Program-made: the position numbers and the translations under genes
Shown: positions 53,315 to 64,000 of the stretch, in pieces
Numbering within the stretch: the first letter of the stretch is position 1
Layout of the letters: every line of letters starts with the position of its first letter
Notes under the pieces: generated by a model
Told to the model about the DNA's origin: nothing
What the model saw: only the letters and a program-made list of their open reading frames with translations
Database searches by the model: none
Assembly (NCBI RefSeq): GCF_004339745.1
Contig: NZ_SMGP01000005.1
Coordinates: forward strand, 372,001-436,000
DNA: 64,000 nt
From: Paraburkholderia sp. BL9I2N2
Lineage (GTDB): Bacteria > Pseudomonadota > Gammaproteobacteria > Burkholderiales > Burkholderiaceae
Reading direction: 5' to 3'

Positions 53315-54814
53315 ATGGACGCTTCCACCATCCTCGCCGACCTCGGCATCGCCCACGCGGCGCAAGCCGGCGACATCGCGGTTCACTCGCCCATCACCGG
53401 TGACCTCATTGGCCGCGTGGCCAGCAATACGGTGGCGGAAGTCGACACGGCCCTCGCCCAGGCGAAAGAGGCGTACACCGCCTGGCGCAACGTCCCCGCG
53501 CCGCGGCGCGGCGAACTGGTGCGTTTGCTCGGCAATCGTCTGCGCGAGAAAAAGCAGGCGCTCGGTAGCATCATCACGCTCGAGACCGGCAAGATTCTTC
53601 AGGAAGGCTTGGGCGAAGTGCAGGAAATGATCGACATCTGCGATTTCGCGGTCGGTCTGTCGCGTCAGTTGTACGGTCTGACGATCGCCTCGGAGCGTCC
53701 GGGGCATCGCATGGCGGAGACGTGGCATCCCATGGGCACCTGCGTCGTGATCTCGGCATTCAATTTTCCGGCCGCGGTGTGGTCGTGGAATGCGGCGCTC
53801 GCGCTGGTCTGCGGCAATGCGGTGATCTGGAAGCCGTCGGAAAAGACGCCGCTCACCGCGCTCGCCGTCAATCAGATTCTCAGCGAAGCGCTGCAAGAGT
53901 TCGGCGACGCGCCAGCCGGCCTCACCGCCTTGATCAACGGCGGCCGCGATGTAGGCGCGAAGCTGGTGGCCGATCCGCGCGCGTCGATCGTCAGCGCGAC
54001 GGGCAGCACGGAAATGGGCCGCACGGTCGGCGTGGAAGTGGCGAAGCGCTTCGGCCGCTCGCTGCTCGAACTCGGCGGCAACAACGCGGGCATCGTCACG
54101 CAAACCGCGGATCACGAACTCGCCATGCGCGGCATTCTGTTTTCGGCAGTGGGCACGGCGGGCCAGCGTTGCACGTCGCTGCGCCGTCTGTTCGTGCATG
54201 AGAGCGTGTACGACAAAACCATCGAGCGTCTGAAGCAGTTGTACAGCAAGGTGCCAATCGGCAATCCGCTCGAAAAGGGCACGCTGATGGGTCCGCTGAT
54301 CGACAAGCAATCGTATGGCCGCATGCAGGAAGCGCTGCAACAGGCCACGGCCGAAGGCGGCAAAGTGTTCGGCGGCGAACGCGTCGACGTGAAGGGCTAT
54401 GAAAACGGCTACTACGTGCGTCCGGCGATCGTCGAAATGCCGTCGCAAACGTCGGTGGTGCTGAAGGAAACCTTCGCGCCGATTCTGTACGTGTTGCGCT
54501 ACACCGATTTCGCCGACGCAGTCGAGGCGAACAACGCGGCGGTGCACGGTCTGTCGTCATGCGTGTTCACGACCGATCTGCGCGAAGCGGAGCGCTTCCT
54601 GTCCGACTCGGGCAGCGACTGCGGCATCGCGAACGTCAACATCGGACCGAGCGGCGCGGAAATCGGCGGCGCGTTCGGCGGCGAGAAGGAAACCGGCGGC
54701 GGCCGCGAGTCGGGTTCGGATGCGTGGAAGGCCTATATGCGCCGTGCCACCAACACGGTGAACTATTCGTCGGCGCTGCCGCTCGCGCAGGGTATCGACT
54801 TCAATATCGGCTGA
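53315..54814 (+). CDS. amaB: L-2-aminoadipate-6-semialdehyde (piperideine-6-carboxylate) dehydrogenase
   Basis: This 499-residue aldehyde dehydrogenase of the ALDH7/AmaB branch oxidises the semialdehyde (in equilibrium with P6C) to 2-aminoadipate in lysine/pipecolate catabolism. Landmarks are VVISAFNFPAAVWSWNAALAL, WKPSEKTPLTALA, ATGSTEMGRTVG, the catalytic Glu in LLELGGNNAGIV, the catalytic Cys286 in AGQRCTSLRR, and GEKETGGGRESGSDAWKAYM. It has its own promoter and an 11-bp terminator stem. FAD oxidase and aminotransferase genes of the same pathway follow. Confidence 0.92.
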   Translation: MDASTILADLGIAHAAQAGDIAVHSPITGDLIGRVASNTVAEVDTALAQAKEAYTAWRNVPAPRRGELVRLLGNRLREKKQALGSIITLETGKILQEGLGEVQEMIDICDFAVGLSRQLYGLTIASERPGHRMAETWHPMGTCVVISAFNFPAAVWSWNAALALVCGNAVIWKPSEKTPLTALAVNQILSEALQEFGDAPAGLTALINGGRDVGAKLVADPRASIVSATGSTEMGRTVGVEVAKRFGRSLLELGGNNAGIVTQTADHELAMRGILFSAVGTAGQRCTSLRRLFVHESVYDKTIERLKQLYSKVPIGNPLEKGTLMGPLIDKQSYGRMQEALQQATAEGGKVFGGERVDVKGYENGYYVRPAIVEMPSQTSVVLKETFAPILYVLRYTDFADAVEANNAAVHGLSSCVFTTDLREAERFLSDSGSDCGIANVNIGPSGAEIGGAFGGEKETGGGRESGSDAWKAYMRRATNTVNYSSALPLAQGIDFNIG

Positions 54815-54835
54815 TACCGTTCGCTCCAGCGGCCA

Positions 54836-54875
54836 AAAAGCAGCGGCGCATTCTTGCGCCGCTGCGGCTTTACAC
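54836..54875 (+). terminator. Terminator hairpin after amaB
   Basis: GCAGCGGCGCA (54840-54850), loop TTCT, TGCGCCGCTGC (54855-54865) is a perfect 11-bp stem, preceded by AAAAA and followed by GGCTTT. It is a strong candidate terminator between amaB and the oxidase gene. Confidence 0.75.
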
Positions 54876-54943
54876 AACCTTCTTCAGCAATCCGTTTGCG
54901 CCGCCGGCGTTTACGAGCGGCCACGCTACTCGTGGAGTAAGAC

Positions 54944-56116
54944 GTGAGTTCCAAAGTCGTGATCGTCGGCGGTGGGGTGATCGGCAGCTCGATTGCGTAT
55001 TTCTTGCGGCTGTCCGATCCGACAGTCAGCGTCACGGTGATCGAACGCGATCCGACTTATGCGCGCTCGTCGTCGGCATTGTCGGCGGCGTCGATTCGCC
55101 AGCAATTCTCCACACCGCTGTCCATTCAGATGTCGTTGTTCGGCATCGAGTTTCTGCGCTCGATCGGCGAACGGCTCGAGGTCGACGGCGCCAAGCCGTC
55201 GATCGATCTGCACGAAGGCGGCTATCTATTCCTCGCGACGCCCGCCGGCGAGACGACGCTGCGCGAGAACCACGCGCTGCAAACGAGTCTCGGCGCCGAT
55301 ATCAGTCTGCTCGACAGCCACGCGTTGCAAGCGCGCTTTCCCTGGCTCAACACGGAAGACCTCGTGGCCGGCGCATACGGTGAAAGTGGTGAGGGCTGGT
55401 TCGACGGCTACGGACTCGTGCAGGCGCTGCGCAAGAAGGCGCAGTCACTCGGTGCCCGCTACGTTGCCGCCGACGTCACCGCCATCCGCCGCGATGGCAA
55501 ACGCGTCACGCAAGTGCAGACCGCGAACGGCGAGACCTATGCTTGCGATGTGGTGGTCAATGCCGCCGGCGCGTGGTCGCGCAAAGTCGCGCAAATGGTC
55601 GGCATCGACATCCCCGTCTACGCGCGGCGCCGCAGTATTTTCAACGTCACGTCGCCGGGGCAGCTCGAACGGTGTCCGTTGCTGATCGATCCGAGCGGCG
55701 TGTATTTCCGTCCTGAAGGCAAATCGTTTATCTGCGGCACGTCGCCGTCAGCGGATAACGACCCTGACGATCTGCCACTCGACGAGGTCGATCATGCTCT
55801 CTTCGACGAGGTGATCTGGCCGACGCTCGCGCATCGTGTGCCGCAATTCGAGGCGCTGCGTGTGCAGAACTGCTGGTCCGGCTATTACGAATACAACGTG
55901 CTGGATCAGAACGCGATCATCGGCTATCACCCGGATGTCGATAACTGCATTTTCGCCAACGGTTTTAGCGGACACGGTTTGCAGCAAGGCCCGGCAACGG
56001 GGCGCGGCATCAGCGAACTGATTCTGCATGGCCGCTACGCCACACTCGATCTGGGTTCGTTGAGCTTCACGCGCGTGCTTGAAAACCGGCCCATCGTGGA
56101 GAAGAACGTGGTGTAG
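54944..56116 (+). CDS. FAD-dependent amino-acid oxidase/dehydrogenase (DAO family)
   Basis: This 390-residue flavoprotein has the N-terminal dinucleotide motif VVIVGGGVIGSSIAYFL, LSAASIRQQFSTPLSIQMS, GEGWFDGYGLVQALRKKA, VVNAAGAWSRKVAQMVG and the C-terminal NCIFANGFSGHGLQQGPATGRGISELI. This is the FOXRED1/sarcosine oxidase-like part of the DAO family. GTG 54944 is the start, after GGAG. In the amaB setting a role in oxidising pipecolate or another lysine-derived amine is likely, but substrate is inferred. Confidence 0.85.
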   Translation: MSSKVVIVGGGVIGSSIAYFLRLSDPTVSVTVIERDPTYARSSSALSAASIRQQFSTPLSIQMSLFGIEFLRSIGERLEVDGAKPSIDLHEGGYLFLATPAGETTLRENHALQTSLGADISLLDSHALQARFPWLNTEDLVAGAYGESGEGWFDGYGLVQALRKKAQSLGARYVAADVTAIRRDGKRVTQVQTANGETYACDVVVNAAGAWSRKVAQMVGIDIPVYARRRSIFNVTSPGQLERCPLLIDPSGVYFRPEGKSFICGTSPSADNDPDDLPLDEVDHALFDEVIWPTLAHRVPQFEALRVQNCWSGYYEYNVLDQNAIIGYHPDVDNCIFANGFSGHGLQQGPATGRGISELILHGRYATLDLGSLSFTRVLENRPIVEKNVV

Positions 56117-56238
56117 CCGCGCGCGCCGGGGTCATGCGGAAAACGCAATACGTAGTGCGTAGATATCGTTTGCCGCCCATCCTGACGACGACCACAATCG
56201 ACGCCGATCTTCCCTCTCGAAACAAGCGGCCCGTCACC

Positions 56239-57435
56239 ATGTTCACGTTCAATCCCGCATTCGAAGCGCCGACCGGTTCGCCGATCCGCGAGCTTTTCAA
56301 GTATCTGGCGCAACCCGGCATGATCTCGTTTGCCGGCGGTTATCCGGCGAGCGATCTGTTCGATCGTGAAGGGCTTGACGCCGCTGCGGCACGCGCGTCG
56401 CAACACACCACGCTCTGCCTGCAATACGGTCCCACCGACGGCCTCCTCGTTCTCAAGGAACAACTCGCGCAGCTGATGGCGCGCCGTGGCGTGTCGTGCA
56501 CGCCGCAGGAATTGCTGGTGACGACCGGTTCGCAGCAAGGCTTCGATCTGCTGCTGCGCGTGATGGTCGCGCCCGGCGACGTCGTGCTGGTCGAGCAGCC
56601 GGCTTATCCCGCGACCTTGCAGGCGCTCAAGCTGCAAGAGGCCGACGTCGTCACCATCCCCGTCGATCAGGACGGCCTCGATGTCGACGCGCTCGCCGCG
56701 CTTCTCGAAGCCGGCACACTGCGCCGCGCACCGAAGCTGTTGTACACGGTGCCCACCTTCGCCAATCCGACCGGCGCGACTTTGTCTCTTGAACGCCGCA
56801 CGGCTTTGCTGAAACTGGCGGCACGTCACCGCTTTCTGATCGTCGAGGATGATCCCTACGGCGATCTGCGCTTTAGCGGCACAGCGTTGCCTTCGCTGCT
56901 CGCCCTGAGCGAGCAGGTGCCAGGTTCGCGCGATTGGGTCGTGCATTTTTCCAGTCTGTCGAAGATCGTCGCGCCGGGTTTGCGTGTCGGCTGGATGCTC
57001 GCGCACGCGGAGATTCTTCGGCGCTGCGTCGTCGCCAAGCAGACCGTCGATCTGTGCAGTTCGCCGTGGACCCAGGCGATCGCCGCGGAGTACCTCGCGA
57101 GCGGTGCGCTGGAGCGTCATTTGCCGCGCATCGTCGACGCCTACGCCGTGAAATGCCGCACGCTGTGCGATGCGCTCGACGCGCAACTGGCGGAACAGAT
57201 CGCGTTTCATCGTCCTGCGGGCGGCATGTTCGTGTGGGCGCGATTGAAGGCCGGTCAGAATGCGTCCGATTATCTGCGCGCTTGTATCGAGCGTAATGTC
57301 ATGTTTGTGCCGGGCGTCGCGTTCTATAAAGACAATATCGATTCGTCGGCATTGCGCTTGTCATTTGCCGCGCCCGGTGTGGCCGATATCGAAATCGGCG
57401 TGCAGAGAATGAAGCTGGCGCTCGAGAATTTTTGA
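56239..57435 (+). CDS. PLP-dependent aminotransferase, probable 2-aminoadipate transaminase
   Basis: This 398-residue fold-type I aminotransferase resembles LysN/2-aminoadipate transaminases: GMISFAGGYPASDLFD, LQYGPTDGLLVLKEQL, TTGSQQGFDLLLRV, TVPTFANPTGATL, VEDDPYGDLRF, and the PLP Lys in FSSLSKIVAPGLRVGWM. The frame opens earlier but the conserved start is ATG 56239. It would convert 2-aminoadipate to 2-oxoadipate after AmaB. A strong terminator follows. Confidence 0.87.
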   Translation: MFTFNPAFEAPTGSPIRELFKYLAQPGMISFAGGYPASDLFDREGLDAAAARASQHTTLCLQYGPTDGLLVLKEQLAQLMARRGVSCTPQELLVTTGSQQGFDLLLRVMVAPGDVVLVEQPAYPATLQALKLQEADVVTIPVDQDGLDVDALAALLEAGTLRRAPKLLYTVPTFANPTGATLSLERRTALLKLAARHRFLIVEDDPYGDLRFSGTALPSLLALSEQVPGSRDWVVHFSSLSKIVAPGLRVGWMLAHAEILRRCVVAKQTVDLCSSPWTQAIAAEYLASGALERHLPRIVDAYAVKCRTLCDALDAQLAEQIAFHRPAGGMFVWARLKAGQNASDYLRACIERNVMFVPGVAFYKDNIDSSALRLSFAAPGVADIEIGVQRMKLALENF

Positions 57436-57486
57436 CGACGGCTAAGGCAGTACTCCCGTAAAGTAGTAATCACGATGCTTGAAATA

Positions 57487-57523
57487 AACCCGGCGAGCAC
57501 ACAGCGTGCAGCCGGGTTTTTTT
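57487..57523 (+). terminator. Rho-independent terminator of the aminoadipate operon
   Basis: AACCCGGC (57487-57494) pairs with GCCGGGTT (57511-57518), with an inner GCAC/GTGC pair, and is followed by a run of seven T (57517-57523). It is a classical intrinsic terminator 52 bases after the aminotransferase stop. Confidence 0.9.
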
Positions 57524-57891
57524 ACGCGCGCGCTAAATTAAGCGGATTTAGCATAAAGGCTCCGGACGAGTAATGCCATGTATGCCGATGGGCCCTATGC
57601 GCAAAGCGTCGGGCCATGTGTCGCGTGTTCCTGTCTATAAGCGCCGCACTGGCTTGCGCCGGTTTAACGAACCGAATCGGCGCATCCAACAAACACATTT
57701 CCTAATGGCTTAATCAGGCACATGTCCGATTTTTGTCAAACTCCTTAAGCAAGTCCGACTGTTAAATAGGAAGCGTCGCTGGTGTCCGGTTAAAAATATC
57801 GGTTATCATCGCTGCCTTCGGAGATTGATCCCGCTGGCTTAATCCACCGGGCTCCGCGTTAATACCGTCGCATCGAACCAGAAGAAATCAG
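57524..57891. other. Promoter region of the yfaA-yfaT-yfaS-like operon
   Basis: About 370 bases without a gene. It contains AT-rich stretches (GTTAAAAATATCGGTTATCAT, about 57790-57810) that could hold the operon promoter. No clear consensus pair was found. Confidence 0.4.
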
Positions 57892-59676
57892 ATGAAGATG
57901 TCGCGCAAAAAGATTGCAATCCTGGTAGTCGGTCTTCTGGTCGTGGCCGGCGTGATCATTCAGGCGGTGTGGCGTCCATTTGCGCATCGCAAAGTCGCCG
58001 AGAACAGCGAAGTCGTCCTCGATATTCATCACCCTGACGCGGTGATCGACAGCGAAGCGCTCTCGCGTTTGCCGCGCGACATTCTGCGCGTGCCGCTATT
58101 GCACGACGTGCTGACGCAAGACTTCGTCGACTACTACGAATCGAGCAATACGCGGCTGTCCGCCGAAGGCGCGCTGCGGCGTCTCGCGTTCGAACATCAA
58201 CTCGACTGGCGCGACGAACTGATCCGCCGCGTCTTCGACGAACCCGCGCACGTGCTGCTGTGGCGCTCGCCCGACGGCCGCCTCGGCTACTGGGTGATGT
58301 CGATGCATCGCAACGGCTTCGCCAAGCTGCTGCAAGGCGTGGGCAACCTCGCCACGAGCGATGCGCAACTGAGCCAGGTGGCGAAGCTCTCCGGCGACGT
58401 GCCGGTCTATGCATTGAAACTCGCGGTCGGCCGCACGCTGCTGTTCGCCACCAAAGAGGACCGCCTGGTGGTGCTGTCCGCGCCCGGCGTATTGCTCGAC
58501 GGCAAGGGCGGTTTGCTGAGCGAGCGTGCCGACGCCGTGTCCGAGATGCTTTCGTCGGGCCGTGACGACGCCGCGCATGCCTATCGGCTCGACGCGTCCG
58601 GCGATGCGCCGAAGGGCCATCGGCTGGTGGTGTCGGCGAATTACCTGTCGTTTGGTTATCAGGCGTTTTTCTCAGGCATCGACGCGCTGCGCTTCGACTT
58701 CTCGCCGCACGGCAACGCCGCGGCGAACTGGCAAACCTCGGCGCTGATCGAGCCAGGCAAGTTGCCGCAGCAATGGAACGGCGCCGACCTGTGGCGCGCT
58801 TTGCCGGCCAATGCGGCGGCCTGCACGAGCTTGCCGGCGGACTGGAAAGAGGCCTCGGGTCTGTTGGGCAAGGTGACCGACGGCGGCGCGGACAACGCCG
58901 CCGCGATCGGCGACCAGCTCACCGGTCCCGCGGCGGTGTGCTGGTATGCCAAGTCCACGCTGGTCGCGCCGGTGTTCGTCGCGCGCGTGAAGCAGCAGGA
59001 CGCGGCCGGCATCGCCGCATTGAAGACCGCGCTCGGCAAGACTTTCGGCAACGTGATCGGCGCCTATGAAGCGAAGGCGGCCAAAGCCGACGGCGCCGAT
59101 TCGGGCTATCGCCGCTTGCCGGTCACCATGCGTGACCAAGGCGCGGATGTCACCGTGTGGCAGCGTCCGGTTAGCGCGCGTTCGGGCACGGCGGTGAGCA
59201 GCAAGGCGTCGTTCGCGTCGCAGTTGTCGGCGGAACGCTATTTCCCGGTTACGCTCGCACTCGCGCACGGCTATCTGATTTTCTCGCCGGACGGCCGGCT
59301 CGTCGACGACACGCTCGCGGTGCTCGACAAGCGCTATCCGGCGCTCGCCGATACGCTCGCGCCGCAACGTCTGCCGCGCACGATTCTGACGCTCACGCCG
59401 TCGTCGGCTGCCGCGCTGATCGAACGCGAGGCCGGCGCGGCGTTGCCGGCTGATCAGGAAGCGGTGTTCCGCAACGCGTCGCGCACGCACCTGGTGCCGA
59501 AGCTGCACGCGCTCGCTCATTACCCGCCGGTTTCGCTGACGCTGCCGCAGGACCTGCCGGGCTCGACGGGCTGGGTGCCGGTGGAGTGGTGGTTCGATCG
59601 CGCGAAGGCCGATGCCGGTGCGAATACCACCGCTGCCGATACGCCCGCGGATCAGCCCGGCACTGAGGGCGACTGA
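57892..59676 (+). CDS. yfaA: DUF2138 family protein (YfaA-like)
   Basis: This 594-residue protein has one N-terminal membrane segment (KIAILVVGLLVVAGVIIQAVW) and a large periplasmic part. LDIHHPDAVIDSEALSRLPRDILRVPLLHDVLTQDF (residues about 43-80) is the DUF2138 start, and ANYLSFGYQAFFSGIDALRFDF is another conserved block. E. coli YfaA belongs to the same family and is encoded with YfaT and YfaS as here. Exact function is unknown. Gene symbol is by family and synteny. ATG 57898 is an alternative start. Confidence 0.8.
   Translation: MKMSRKKIAILVVGLLVVAGVIIQAVWRPFAHRKVAENSEVVLDIHHPDAVIDSEALSRLPRDILRVPLLHDVLTQDFVDYYESSNTRLSAEGALRRLAFEHQLDWRDELIRRVFDEPAHVLLWRSPDGRLGYWVMSMHRNGFAKLLQGVGNLATSDAQLSQVAKLSGDVPVYALKLAVGRTLLFATKEDRLVVLSAPGVLLDGKGGLLSERADAVSEMLSSGRDDAAHAYRLDASGDAPKGHRLVVSANYLSFGYQAFFSGIDALRFDFSPHGNAAANWQTSALIEPGKLPQQWNGADLWRALPANAAACTSLPADWKEASGLLGKVTDGGADNAAAIGDQLTGPAAVCWYAKSTLVAPVFVARVKQQDAAGIAALKTALGKTFGNVIGAYEAKAAKADGADSGYRRLPVTMRDQGADVTVWQRPVSARSGTAVSSKASFASQLSAERYFPVTLALAHGYLIFSPDGRLVDDTLAVLDKRYPALADTLAPQRLPRTILTLTPSSAAALIEREAGAALPADQEAVFRNASRTHLVPKLHALAHYPPVSLTLPQDLPGSTGWVPVEWWFDRAKADAGANTTAADTPADQPGTEGD

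Positions 59677-64000
<4,324 letters not shown>

Overview
The window looks like a stretch of a Paraburkholderia or closely related Burkholderiaceae chromosome. The evidence is the high GC content, many gene families typical of that group (DUF4148 protein, Gram-negative porin, CbtAB with a cobalamin riboswitch, FUSC/AaeX efflux, MHS transporters) and dense metabolic operons on both strands. No rRNA, tRNA or CRISPR array was seen. Most of the region is ordinary catabolic and transport DNA. One AT-richer island (about 34.2-40.6 kb) and one integrase scar (about 2.8-3.1 kb) mark acquired DNA.

Layout. 0-5 kb: the end of an unknown gene, a YheS-like ABC-F ATPase, a broken phage-type integrase, a DUF4239 membrane protein and a DUF4148 secreted protein. 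5.2-13.2 kb: a xylose locus, with xylR and an aldose 1-epimerase on the minus strand, divergent from xylA-xylF-xylG-xylH; no xylulokinase gene is present here. 13.4-16.2 kb: a two-subunit molybdenum hydroxylase whose large subunit is frameshifted just after its Tat signal. 16.3-17.2 kb: small membrane proteins and an AdoMet decarboxylase. 17.3-22.8 kb: a MarR-controlled tripartite efflux operon of the Aae type. 22.9-26.1 kb: a hybrid histidine kinase coupled to a KaiC-like protein. 26.2-31.8 kb: LysR, porin, an exported hydrolase, an MHS transporter and a cytosolic paralogue of the hydrolase. 32.3-34.2 kb: a B12-riboswitch-controlled CbtBA cobalt transporter.

35-40.4 kb is a type VI secretion cargo island. 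An unusual VgrG has lost most of its spike and is fused to M23-like and GH19-like cell-wall hydrolase domains. It is followed by a candidate periplasmic immunity protein, a decayed metallopeptidase-type effector, a second accessory protein and a PAAR protein. No T6SS core genes are present, so the apparatus must be elsewhere.

40.6-53 kb: a second FUSC exporter, a 2OG-Fe(II) oxygenase, and a probable itaconate degradation cluster (hydratase, acyl-CoA dehydrogenase, CoA-transferase, MmgE/PrpD protein, citramalyl-CoA lyase, MFS transporter) with a single-domain response regulator and a LysR regulator. 53.3-57.4 kb: a lysine/2-aminoadipate catabolic group (P6C/aminoadipate semialdehyde dehydrogenase, FAD oxidase, aminotransferase). 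57.9 kb to the end: a yfaA-yfaT-yfaS-like cluster with a bacterial alpha-2-macroglobulin that runs off the window.

The best candidates for something not well described are the spike-less VgrG-hydrolase fusion with its decayed neighbours, the KaiC-like/histidine kinase pair with an altered phosphosite, and the porin-hydrolase-transporter-hydrolase locus. All function calls rest on reading the sequence and remembered family motifs; no database search was run.
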